The translations under genes and the position numbers were made by a program. Of a stretch of 34,542 bases of DNA, positions 1 through 7,826 are shown piece by piece (the first letter of the stretch is position 1; every line of letters begins with the position of its first letter). The stretch comes from a bacterium (GTDB lineage Bacteria > Patescibacteriota > Saccharimonadia > Saccharimonadales > OMJO01): assembly GCA_900299395.1 (NCBI GenBank), contig OMJO01000022.1, positions 1 to 34,542 on the forward strand, read 5' to 3'. Under the pieces are notes generated by a model. That model saw nothing but the letters and a program-made list of their open reading frames with translations. It was not told the DNA's origin and searched no databases.

Positions 1-2
1 GT

Positions 3-317
3 TTCGGAATCGTATTAGTTGAGGCAATGGCTGCCCGCGCTGGCGTTGTGCTTGCCGGAAACAATAGTGGTTATCGATCAGTGTTGCGCGAGCGGCCAGC
101 ACAACTTTTTGATCCCTATGATACGGCTAAGTTTGCTAAAGCGCTAAAAGGGTTTGCTTTCAATAAACCAGCGCGTAATCGCGCCTCCAAGTGGCAAGAG
201 ACACAAGTTGGTCAATATGATGTGTCACGTGTCGGGAATCAGCTTTTGCGGGCGTATGAAGGGATTGTTGCAAAAAAACAGCGCACATCAGATAATAGTA
301 AGCATGAGCCAAAATAA
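3..317 (+). CDS. Glycosyltransferase, C-terminal fragment (GT-B, GT4-like)
   Basis: The gene enters from the left edge, so only about 104 C-terminal residues are visible. The first residues, FGIVLVEAMA, followed by a G(V/N)-rich stretch reading AGNNSGY, match the nucleotide-sugar binding end of group 1 (GT4) glycosyltransferases, where the glutamate contacts the donor. The usual role is transfer of a sugar from an NDP- or GDP-sugar to a lipid or glycan acceptor at the inner membrane face; the substrate cannot be told. Its stop lies 14 nt inside the next gene, suggesting co-transcription and translational coupling with the AI-2E permease. The N-terminal domain is outside the window. Confidence 0.75.
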   Translation, partial: FGIVLVEAMAARAGVVLAGNNSGYRSVLRERPAQLFDPYDTAKFAKALKGFAFNKPARNRASKWQETQVGQYDVSRVGNQLLRAYEGIVAKKQRTSDNSKHEPK

Positions 318-1380
318 TAAAACAGAAATCACTCTCTCGAATCGTACGATCGCCAGAATATTAGTAGTTATAATTATCACCGTATTTGGACTTCGTTTTT
401 TGCATAGCGCAGGGCACGCTCTACAGCTAATATTTATAGCGTTCTTCCTGAGTTTGGCGCTGAGCCCGACCGTTAACTGGATATCACGACAGTTAAAACT
501 TAAAAGTCGTGCCGCTGCCACCGGTATAGCGTACCTTGTTGTCATTGGGGTACTTGGAACGTTCATCACGCTTGTCGTCCCACCACTTGCCCGTCAAACA
601 GTTGATTTCATTCGAGAAGTCCCTGCAACACTTTCTTCGCTTCGTGAAGGCAATGGTTCGGTTGGCCGATTTATACAGCGCTATCATTTAGAAGAAAACA
701 TTGATGGTCTAAGCGAAAACATTCGTGATCGAACCAAAAATGTACAAGAACCTGTAATAAATACGGCAACAAAAGTCGGGAGCGCTTTTATATCAGTTAT
801 CACCGTGCTTGTTTTGACATTTATGTTTCTGGTTGAGGGACCAGATTGGATGCGACGCTACTGGCAACTACACCCCAAACAGAGCCGAAAGCATCACAAG
901 GAGCTCGCACAACGCATGTACCGCGTTGTCACCGGTTACGTAAACGGTCAAGTGCTTATAGCTGCAATTGCGGGTATGTTTGCCATGATGACTCTAGTGA
1001 TTGCCAGTACGGTGATGAAGGTGTCTGTTAATGCTGTCGCGCTTGCGGGCATTGTATTTATATTTGGACTCATCCCACTTATCGGTAATACACTTGCTGC
1101 GGTAATCGTTGCATTAGTTTGTCTCTTCTCTTCTGTGCCACTTGCGCTCACAATGATTGCCTACTTTTTGCTCTACCAACAGATTGAGAATGTTACATTG
1201 CAGCCATACATTCAAGCAAAAAACAACGAGCTCACCCCGCTCCTTGTGTTTGTTGCTGCGCTGTTAGGCGCAAGTTTCGGCGGCTTATTAGGCGCATTTG
1301 TGGCTATACCAGCTTTCGGTTGCGGCAAGATACTACTGCAAGACTACCTTGAATCTCGTTTCAAGCACAATAACTCCTAA
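304..1380 (+). CDS. AI-2E family transporter (PF01594-type permease)
   Basis: A 358-aa polytopic membrane protein. Residues 14-55 hold two close hydrophobic segments, a long soluble loop follows (about 90-165), and the C-terminal half holds five or six further segments with the family-typical Gly/Pro-rich stretches IFGLIPLIGNTLA and GASFGGLLGAFVAIPAFG. The family includes E. coli TqsA (AI-2 export) and Na+/H+ antiporter-like members, so substrate is open. The frame is open back to 154, but ATG304 is chosen because the upstream residues are unlike the family and would overlap the glycosyltransferase by 164 nt. The 3' end overlaps the convergent cysS stop by 4 nt. Confidence 0.85.
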   Translation: MSQNNKTEITLSNRTIARILVVIIITVFGLRFLHSAGHALQLIFIAFFLSLALSPTVNWISRQLKLKSRAAATGIAYLVVIGVLGTFITLVVPPLARQTVDFIREVPATLSSLREGNGSVGRFIQRYHLEENIDGLSENIRDRTKNVQEPVINTATKVGSAFISVITVLVLTFMFLVEGPDWMRRYWQLHPKQSRKHHKELAQRMYRVVTGYVNGQVLIAAIAGMFAMMTLVIASTVMKVSVNAVALAGIVFIFGLIPLIGNTLAAVIVALVCLFSSVPLALTMIAYFLLYQQIENVTLQPYIQAKNNELTPLLVFVAALLGASFGGLLGAFVAIPAFGCGKILLQDYLESRFKHNNS

Positions 1381-2798
1381 AGTCTAAACCAAATTTGGCC
1401 GAAGTTACTATCACGCACCCCGATGTGTTCTTTTTCTAGCTTCTGACGTATTGCGTCAGCTGCTGCCCAGTCGCTACTTTGTCTTGCCTTACTTCGATCG
1501 TGTAACAAGCTTTTTTGTTGGTCGGTTATGTCTAGTCGCTCAGACAGGCCTAAGCCAAATACATCATCAAGTTGCTTCAGCAGCATCGCCAAATCTTTGG
1601 GGCTCCAGCCATGGGTGTCCGTTTGGTTGACCAAGCCAGAGAGCCAGCCCAAGGCTTCGGTTGTATTTAGATCCTGAGAAAGAGCAGCATATATCTTCTC
1701 AAGCGCAGGTTGGTACGTTTGATTAACCTCAGAAAACTGCTCCGGTGTCTGATGGGCCAAGTCTGCCCACCCACGAATTCGATTCAAAAACGTTTGTGCT
1801 GCTTCTAGTGACCCCCAGCTAAAGTTCAGTTGCGACCGGTAGTGAGCTTGCAGCATTAATAGCCTAAACGCGAGTGGGTCATAACCTTTTTCTCGTACAT
1901 CACGCAGAGTATAGAAATTACCTAATGATTTTGACATCTTTGTACCATTCACGAGCACAAATTCATTATGGAGCCAATACTGTGCCAATGGATGCCCAAA
2001 AGCAGCCTCGGTCTGCGCAATTTCGTTGGTATGGTGTGTGCCGATATGGTCAACGCCACCAGTATGTATGTCGATAGGCTCGTGCAAAGTCTCATGAATT
2101 ATTGTGGAGCACTCGAGATGCCACCCCGGGAAACCACTACCCCAGGGACTCTGCCACTGCAAGGCGTGATCTTCAAATCGACCCACAGCAAAAAACCACA
2201 ATGCAAAATCGTACGGATGTCGCTTGTCTGTGTCTTGCACAACTTCTTCACGAACTGCTGTTTCTTTCTCTTCTAGTTTTTGCCCCGAAAGTTTTCCGTA
2301 GTCTTTTTGTTTCGTAACGTCAAAATAGATGGCTTCCTTGGTAATATAGGCGTACTTCTTCTCGAGCAATGTAGAGATTATTTCGATTTGCTGCGGTATG
2401 AAATCAGTCGCACGTGCATAGCCGTCCACACGACCTTTGTAGCCGTTTGGCTGCAGAATATTGAGTGATTGGGTATCTTTGAGAAAACTTTGTGTATACT
2501 GGTCAGCGATATCCCAAACTGTTTTCCCTTCGCGCTTCGCCCCCTTCTCTAGCTTATCTTCACCCACATCAGCATCGCTAGAAAGGTGGCCAACATCCGT
2601 AATGTTCATCACATGATGAACAGTATATCCTTGTGCAGACAGGGTTCTACGCAAGGTGTCGGCAAATATAAACGCACGGAGGTTACCGATATGGGCATAA
2701 TCGTAGACAGTTGGGCCACAAGAGTATACTTTGACCACATTAGGTGACTGGGGTTTAAATGGTTGCAGTTTCCTGCCGAGGGTATTATAAAGTTTCAC
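1377..2798 (-). CDS. cysS: Cysteinyl-tRNA synthetase
   Basis: Class I aminoacyl-tRNA synthetase that charges tRNA-Cys with cysteine using ATP. The 473-aa length is normal. The HIGH motif appears as HIGN at residues 36-39 and KMSKS at 287-291. The zinc ligands that select cysteine are all present: C27, C230, H255 and E259, spaced exactly as in the E. coli enzyme. The C-terminal anticodon-binding part ends with the usual Ala/Asp-rich helix (SDWAAADAIRQKL). Its start overlaps the end of the upstream DHH phosphoesterase by 14 nt, so the two are probably translated from one mRNA. Confidence 0.97.
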   Translation of the reverse strand: MKLYNTLGRKLQPFKPQSPNVVKVYSCGPTVYDYAHIGNLRAFIFADTLRRTLSAQGYTVHHVMNITDVGHLSSDADVGEDKLEKGAKREGKTVWDIADQYTQSFLKDTQSLNILQPNGYKGRVDGYARATDFIPQQIEIISTLLEKKYAYITKEAIYFDVTKQKDYGKLSGQKLEEKETAVREEVVQDTDKRHPYDFALWFFAVGRFEDHALQWQSPWGSGFPGWHLECSTIIHETLHEPIDIHTGGVDHIGTHHTNEIAQTEAAFGHPLAQYWLHNEFVLVNGTKMSKSLGNFYTLRDVREKGYDPLAFRLLMLQAHYRSQLNFSWGSLEAAQTFLNRIRGWADLAHQTPEQFSEVNQTYQPALEKIYAALSQDLNTTEALGWLSGLVNQTDTHGWSPKDLAMLLKQLDDVFGLGLSERLDITDQQKSLLHDRSKARQSSDWAAADAIRQKLEKEHIGVRDSNFGQIWFRL

Positions 2799-3810
2799 TT
2801 GAGTTATCTTTCGCTAGGTTATGTAAGAGTCTGGTGCTCACTGTAATGCACTCTTGTTTTATTTCCTCAATCGTTCTGCCGTCTTCTATTTTAAACCCAC
2901 TGGCATATGCGTGCCCCCCACCGCCAAAGTGTTTCGCTAGCTCTGAAGCGATGGTTTTTCCAAAGTTAGTTCGTATCTTGGCAGTAATCTTACCATCCCT
3001 GTATGTTTTGAAGGCAATAGCAACGTCAGTATTTTCTGTCAGTCGCATATCATCGATGACAAGCATAGAGGGGTTGTAGGCATGGCTATACATCTCAATT
3101 TCCTTCCAGGGGATAGTGATTGTAGCAATCCTATCATTCTCGAAATATTCAATACGTTGCAGTAGCTCACCTTTATATCGCACCAACGCAGGACTCTTGC
3201 GCATCATTTCGCGACGTGCATTTTCTAGCCGAGCCAAACGGACGCCTTTATCTACCAGTTCTGCCATAATGCGTATGCTACGTCCGGTGGTCGCTTCACT
3301 AACGAGTCCCAGACTATCAGACAAGATTGACACGGCCATCATCTCTAACGCAGTTCGATTGGCTGGCCAGTCGAGTTGCTCTGCTAACTCGTAGATAACC
3401 TCACCGGTTGCGACCACGGGGTAGTTACAGACTACTGTCGCAAACGGAATAGAAGGCTCCACTTCATGATGGTCCAAGATAATACATGGTCGGCTGGAGA
3501 GCCATTTGTTTTCACCATTTCGCGTCAGCGTTTCAAATAAGCTCATGGCGCTAGTATCTACGATTATTGAGGCGTCAAATTTGGTGGGTATGGTTTTCTG
3601 CACTCTGTCCCACCCTGGAAGGTATCGTAGATAGGTGGGAATATCAACGCCACAATAAAGGACGGGATCTTTTCCCATATCTGAAAGAATTTGTTCAAGC
3701 GCGAGAACACTCCCCAAACTATCTCCATCCGGGTTGTCAGCTTGTAGTATCAGTATTTTCTCGGCTGAGCCAAGGATTTTTTGAATGGTAGTTGCTTCAG
3801 GGTACTTCAT
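2785..3810 (-). CDS. DHH/DHHA1 phosphoesterase (NrnA/RecJ-like)
   Basis: A 341-aa two-domain phosphoesterase. The DHH domain shows motif I as NPDGDSLGS (residues 26-34), a conserved Asp at 85, the DHH triad at 113-115 and a further acidic motif near D155. The DHHA1 domain ends in the substrate-binding GGGGH (296-300). The layout fits NrnA-type nanoRNases, which degrade short oligoribonucleotides and can dephosphorylate pAp; cyclic-dinucleotide phosphodiesterases share it. No membrane or GGDEF domain is present, so a soluble NrnA-like enzyme is favoured. ATG3810 is chosen over the longer frame (to 3894) because it forms an ATGA overlap with the NUDIX stop and follows a GGGAA ribosome binding site. 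Confidence 0.9.
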   Translation of the reverse strand: MKYPEATTIQKILGSAEKILILQADNPDGDSLGSVLALEQILSDMGKDPVLYCGVDIPTYLRYLPGWDRVQKTIPTKFDASIIVDTSAMSLFETLTRNGENKWLSSRPCIILDHHEVEPSIPFATVVCNYPVVATGEVIYELAEQLDWPANRTALEMMAVSILSDSLGLVSEATTGRSIRIMAELVDKGVRLARLENARREMMRKSPALVRYKGELLQRIEYFENDRIATITIPWKEIEMYSHAYNPSMLVIDDMRLTENTDVAIAFKTYRDGKITAKIRTNFGKTIASELAKHFGGGGHAYASGFKIEDGRTIEEIKQECITVSTRLLHNLAKDNSSETL

Positions 3811-4292
3811 AGTAATTTCCCTTTTAGTGTATCTGTTAAGCCGGGATATTGCCAAGCAAATTCTGGTGAGTCGATTGCGTCGATAGGCATCCATGTTAAT
3901 TCAGCGACATCATCGTTCGGTTGTTCTTCCCCGGACCAAGAACAACACAGAAATACGACATCAGTGACACTAATATTTTCATCATAAAGGCGGGTATAGG
4001 CTGCGACCGGCTCCAGTTTATGTAGTGTCAACCCTGTTTCTTCTTGAATCTCTCGTTTGGCCGCCGAAACTGGTTGTTCATCAAACTGTAAGAAGCCTCC
4101 AGGCAAATCAATCTTGTTTTTGTGAGGTTCTATACCCCGCACAGAAAATAAAATTTTGTTCTGGCGGTATAAAATAACACTGGCTGCCGCTTTTGGGTTG
4201 TTCCAGGAAGTGTGACCTTTGTCGCACACGTACTCAGTTTGATTTTTTACTTGTAGTTTTGTGCCACATTCTTGGCAGTACATCATTCTCAT
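3807..4292 (-). CDS. NUDIX hydrolase with N-terminal zinc ribbon
   Basis: A 161-aa protein. The N-terminus carries a short zinc ribbon (CQECG near residue 6 and a later C-D-K-G-H), as in NudC-like and ADP-ribose pyrophosphatase-like Nudix enzymes. The Nudix box is complete: G-x5-E-x7-REIQEETGL (GGFLQFDE then REIQEETGL). The family cleaves nucleoside diphosphates linked to another moiety, using Mg2+ bound by the REUXEE glutamates; substrate not predictable. The gene starts inside the recR stop (ATGA) and ends in the DHH start (ATGA), a tight three-gene unit. Two further Met codons at positions 3 and 4 are alternative starts. Confidence 0.9.
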   Translation of the reverse strand: MRMMYCQECGTKLQVKNQTEYVCDKGHTSWNNPKAAASVILYRQNKILFSVRGIEPHKNKIDLPGGFLQFDEQPVSAAKREIQEETGLTLHKLEPVAAYTRLYDENISVTDVVFLCCSWSGEEQPNDDVAELTWMPIDAIDSPEFAWQYPGLTDTLKGKLL

Positions 4293-4894
4293 AGAGCAGT
4301 CCGGCCTTCAAGAGCCCTACTCAGCGTTATGCTGTCTGCATACTCTAAATCAACGCCAACTGGCAATCCGCGCGCCAGCCTGCTTATAGTGACCGGCTTG
4401 TCTTTCAGTTGCTGCTGTATATAAAGCGCAGTTGACTCGCCCTCTACGCTGGCGTTAGTTGCGAGTATTACCTCAGTGACTTTATCTTCGTCGATTCTTG
4501 TAACAAGTTCGTGTATGTGCAATTGCTCTGGCCCGATGCCGTCAATAGGCGATACGAGCCCACCAAGGACATGGTACGTGCCTCTGAACTGTCCAGTTTT
4601 CTCGAGGGCGACAATGTCGAACGGCTCAGCAACTATGGCAACCTGCTGTTTATTCCTGGTTGGATCAGAGTAAAGTGTAGAAATCTCCTGGTCTTTGGGA
4701 ATAAGTGCGAAAGTTTTTTTGCAATATGCTACACCGCTGTGAAGTTTAGTCACGCTATCGGCTAATTTTTGTGAAATAACGTCAGGGTTCTTTAGCAAGA
4801 AATATGCATATCGCTCAGCTGTGCGCGGTCCTACCCCCGGGAGTGACCCCAAAGCCTCAATAAGATCTTGTAGTGCAGGTGGCAGAACGCTCAT
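4289..4894 (-). CDS. recR: Recombination mediator protein RecR
   Basis: RecR works with RecO (and RecF) to load RecA on SSB-coated DNA. The 201-aa length equals E. coli RecR. A helix-hairpin-helix (LPGVGPRTAERYA, residues 18-30) is followed by the zinc-finger position and then the Toprim domain (VAIVAEPFDIVALEKTG, RGTYHVLGGLVSPIDGIGP). Oddly, only the first of the four zinc-binding cysteines remains: C58 is kept, while the others align with T61, S72 and Y75. ATG4894 is preferred over an upstream TTG at 4924, as it matches the family N-terminus. It follows ybaB, as in most bacteria. Confidence 0.95.
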   Translation of the reverse strand: MSVLPPALQDLIEALGSLPGVGPRTAERYAYFLLKNPDVISQKLADSVTKLHSGVAYCKKTFALIPKDQEISTLYSDPTRNKQQVAIVAEPFDIVALEKTGQFRGTYHVLGGLVSPIDGIGPEQLHIHELVTRIDEDKVTEVILATNASVEGESTALYIQQQLKDKPVTISRLARGLPVGVDLEYADSITLSRALEGRTAL

Positions 4895-4904
4895 ACGGGG
4901 TTTC

Positions 4905-5198
4905 TTATAGACCGAGGTCCCCAAGCGCCCCCATCATCGGTTGCATTTTTTCTGCGGCTACTTTTTGGCTCTCAGCGATGGCCTCTTTTACGGCATCTTC
5001 TACCCAGCGCTCGAGTTGACCAATGTCGTCTAGGTCGATGCTCTCAGGGTCGATGTGGATTTTTTTAATCTTCTGTTCACCGGTTATTTCAACTTTAACT
5101 GCCCCGTCACCCTTCTCGACGTTAATAACCATTTTTTGTAATTCTTTTTGTAGCTTTTTGACTTTCAATAGCATCTTAGCTTGGTCAAATCGACTCAT
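4905..5198 (-). CDS. ybaB: YbaB/EbfC nucleoid-associated protein
   Basis: A 97-aa DNA-binding dimer-forming protein. It has the family order: a coiled-coil N-terminal helix (residues 1-25, rich in Lys and Leu), a beta sheet, and a C-terminal helix with the glycine-rich end MMGALGDLGL resembling the G-(M/L)-x-x-P-x-G tail. It coats DNA and is classically encoded in the dnaX-ybaB-recR cluster. Here it still precedes recR with a 10-nt gap, but dnaX is separated by dnaB and a membrane protein. A GAGGAG ribosome binding site lies just upstream of ATG5198, so it begins its own translation unit. Confidence 0.93.
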   Translation of the reverse strand: MSRFDQAKMLLKVKKLQKELQKMVINVEKGDGAVKVEITGEQKIKKIHIDPESIDLDDIGQLERWVEDAVKEAIAESQKVAAEKMQPMMGALGDLGL

Positions 5199-5238
5199 AG
5201 TAGGCTCCTCTTATATACGTTCCTATTGTAACAAATTT

Positions 5239-6420
5239 CTAGAGGTGTTTACTAAAGGTTGATTTGGTTAGTGGGGCATTTGGCCAGGCAATGAAATAAT
5301 TGGTTATGTGATAGAACCCGGCAAGGAGTACCGCCAAAGATAGCAGCGTTGTAGCTATGCCTCTTGCGAGGGGGTTGCGCGGAAATACACGGAGCCATTC
5401 TTCCAGCATAAAGGCTATACCTGCAGCGGCCAACAAATAGATTGGAACAAGTAATGACGTCATGGTTTTTAGATCACCGATGGCACAGAGGATAAGGCCA
5501 GATATGAGAAGTGCGAGGGTAACTTTATTACGATCTAATCGCCAACTCTTGAATGTTGCGTATAGGCCAAGTAAGACCATTGTTATGGTGAAGATATCTA
5601 ACAAGGCAGCTTTGCCGACTGTAACAAGTGCATCGGCAGGCCCTCTAATAAATAAGTACGCGGGGATGTGGCTGAGTTGCTCCCAGATGGTTTTGAGTGA
5701 CCAATCATTACCAAAGCCCAACACGTTAAGAATCAGTGAGGGTGTTATGAAGATGCTGTAGAAAAAAGGAATCAACAATATCGTGCTTATAATTCCCATA
5801 ACAATAACAACGTTGGTGGGTAATTTAGACAGGTCGGCAATAAGTTGTTTACCTCGCCAGACACCTGCAACCGCAATAAACCAAATCATACCAGGAACGT
5901 ATAGCAGGCCAACAACAGCTAGGCACGAAATAGTAAACGCTAATCTTGGGTGGCGTGTTCGTTGAAGCCAAGCCCAAAAGAGCACGAGCGTTATAGAAAG
6001 CGAACTCATGACTTCAGGCGTTGCGAGCCGTGAGCTACGCAAGAACCAGCTTGATGTGGCAAATAGGATCGTGCCCAAAATTGCAACACGAGGACGATAC
6101 CAGAGGGATAGGAGGGCGTAAAAGCAAACAACAAGCACAAAGCCAAAGACGCTGCTCGGCAATCTTGCTGTAGTAGTCGTTATTTGTGGGGAGGCCTTCC
6201 GGACAACATTACGTACGACGATGTAGGGCATATTAACGGGGTCTTGGACAATGCTTCGTACTGATGGGCTTCTCTGAGAGAACTGAACTTCACTGGTGTG
6301 GGCGCCCTTCGTAAGGTTGCCTAAATGGAATGTCAGTAGAAAGATGACTGCAATAATGGCCATTCCAAAGACGAGCATTCGCTGCCAGTCTGACGCAAAG
6401 TAAAACCAGTATTTTCTCAT
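5239..6420 (-). CDS. Polytopic membrane protein, GT-C / family 39 glycosyltransferase-like
   Basis: A 393-aa protein with about nine to ten hydrophobic segments, the first at residues 15-32. The block ARLPSSVFGFVLVV then a loop and SSWFLRSSRLATPEVM resembles the ArnT/PMT-type GT-C enzymes, which transfer sugars from polyprenyl-phosphate donors on the outer face of the membrane. The first extracytoplasmic loop (about residues 33-85), where such enzymes carry a catalytic acidic residue, contains E44 but no clear D-E pair, so activity is uncertain. It sits between ybaB and dnaB on the same strand. The TATACT 12 nt before ATG6420 could be its -10 box. Confidence 0.65.
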   Translation of the reverse strand: MRKYWFYFASDWQRMLVFGMAIIAVIFLLTFHLGNLTKGAHTSEVQFSQRSPSVRSIVQDPVNMPYIVVRNVVRKASPQITTTTARLPSSVFGFVLVVCFYALLSLWYRPRVAILGTILFATSSWFLRSSRLATPEVMSSLSITLVLFWAWLQRTRHPRLAFTISCLAVVGLLYVPGMIWFIAVAGVWRGKQLIADLSKLPTNVVIVMGIISTILLIPFFYSIFITPSLILNVLGFGNDWSLKTIWEQLSHIPAYLFIRGPADALVTVGKAALLDIFTITMVLLGLYATFKSWRLDRNKVTLALLISGLILCAIGDLKTMTSLLVPIYLLAAAGIAFMLEEWLRVFPRNPLARGIATTLLSLAVLLAGFYHITNYFIAWPNAPLTKSTFSKHL

Positions 6421-6455
6421 AAGCTTATGTTTAGTATAGCATTGTGCATCAAGGA

Positions 6456-7811
6456 CTAATCAAACGGTGTTGCGTGTTTGGTGTCAAGGCTACGGAATCG
6501 CTGTTTTTCTCGATCAAAATACAGCTCAACTGCTCCTGTAGGACCATTACGATGCTTCTTGATGAATATGTCAGTAATATTTTTCCTGTCGGTTTCCGGA
6601 TTGTAGTACTCTTCCCTATAGATAAAGGCAACAACGTCGGCGTCCTGTTCAATAGAGCCTGATTCACGCAAGTCAGCAAGTTGGGGGATTTGCGGACTGC
6701 GGCTTTCGACAGAACGGCTTAATTGGCTCAGGGCTATGAGGGGTACATTTAACTCTCGTGCTATCCCCTTCAATCCACGTGATATCTCTGATATTTCTTG
6801 GACACGGTTAGCATCTCCACCAAAACGGCTACCACCACTCATGAGCTGCAAGTAGTCGACAATGATAAGTCCCAGCTCGCGCTGGTGTGCTTCTCGTCGT
6901 GCTTTTGTTCGCAGATCGCTTACCGTAATGCCGGGAGTGTCATCAATGTATATCTGGGCTTCACTCAAGGTGCCCATTGCTTGTCCAATCTTCTCGAAAT
7001 CCGCGTCAGTTAAGTTACCGGTGCGTAGTGCCCAGGCATCTACGCCAGACTCCATAGCGAGCATACGGTCAACGAGCTGCTCTTTACTCATCTCAAGGCT
7101 GAACATGAGCACTGGTTGGCTTGCCTGTACAGCTACGTTATGCGCAAGGTTGAGTGCCAAAGCAGTCTTACCCATCGATGGGCGAGCAGCCAAAATAAAG
7201 AGGTCTGAGCGTTGCAGGCCAGCCAAGATAGCATCCATGTCCTTGAACCCCGTGGGGACACCTCTAATTTTGCCTTTATCGCGATGCAGCTCGTCTAAAC
7301 GATCGAAGCTTTCGCTGAGGATGGCTTCAAGACTAGTGACGTCTTGTTTAATATGCTTTTCACTGACTTCAAAAAGATTTGTCTCGGCCTCTTCAATCAG
7401 CTCTTGCAGTGATTTTGCTTCATCATAGCCAAGTCCGACAATATTTTGCGATGCTTTGATAAGCCGCCGACGCAGGGCCTTTTGTGCAACAATATCGGCG
7501 TATTTTTCAACGTGTGCAGCAGTAGGAACAAAGTTGGTAAGTTCGGTGAGATACGCCGGCCCACCTACCATGTCGAGGAACCCGGTACTTCTCAGCTGGT
7601 CAGATAATGTGAGGACATCTATAGGGCTATGCTTTTCGTATAGTTGTAATACTGCTTCAAAAATGCGTCGATGACGGTCTTCGTAAAAATCATCAGGACC
7701 AACACTATCTGCAATTTTTACTATGGCGTCAGTATCAATTAGCACGGCACCGAGAAGTGATGCTTCTGCTTCAGTGTTTTGTGGGGGGACCTTCGCTACT
7801 TGTGAATCCAT
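6456..7811 (-). CDS. dnaB: Replicative DNA helicase DnaB
   Basis: Hexameric 5'-3' helicase that opens the replication fork. The 451-aa protein has the N-terminal primase-interaction domain (begins PPQNTEAEASLLGA), a linker, and a RecA-like C-terminal domain with Walker A RPSMGKT (residues 210-216), Walker B GLIIVDYLQLM and the arginine-finger region ending KHRNGPTG. No intein is present. A GGAG site lies 5 nt before ATG7811. It follows dnaX by 15 nt, so helicase and clamp loader are likely co-transcribed, and it precedes the GT-C-like gene by 35 nt. Confidence 0.97.
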   Translation of the reverse strand: MDSQVAKVPPQNTEAEASLLGAVLIDTDAIVKIADSVGPDDFYEDRHRRIFEAVLQLYEKHSPIDVLTLSDQLRSTGFLDMVGGPAYLTELTNFVPTAAHVEKYADIVAQKALRRRLIKASQNIVGLGYDEAKSLQELIEEAETNLFEVSEKHIKQDVTSLEAILSESFDRLDELHRDKGKIRGVPTGFKDMDAILAGLQRSDLFILAARPSMGKTALALNLAHNVAVQASQPVLMFSLEMSKEQLVDRMLAMESGVDAWALRTGNLTDADFEKIGQAMGTLSEAQIYIDDTPGITVSDLRTKARREAHQRELGLIIVDYLQLMSGGSRFGGDANRVQEISEISRGLKGIARELNVPLIALSQLSRSVESRSPQIPQLADLRESGSIEQDADVVAFIYREEYYNPETDRKNITDIFIKKHRNGPTGAVELYFDREKQRFRSLDTKHATPFD

Positions 7812-7826
7812 AGTTACTCCGTGTGC

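Noticed and set aside
154-303. Longer AI-2E permease start
   Set aside because: The added 50 residues lie over the glycosyltransferase end and are not hydrophobic or conserved; ATG304 fits.
3807-4292. Possible UGA recoding (code 25) in a Patescibacterium
   Set aside because: UGA ends recR, the NUDIX gene and dcd exactly where the families should end, and no family protein needs read-through. The standard code is used.
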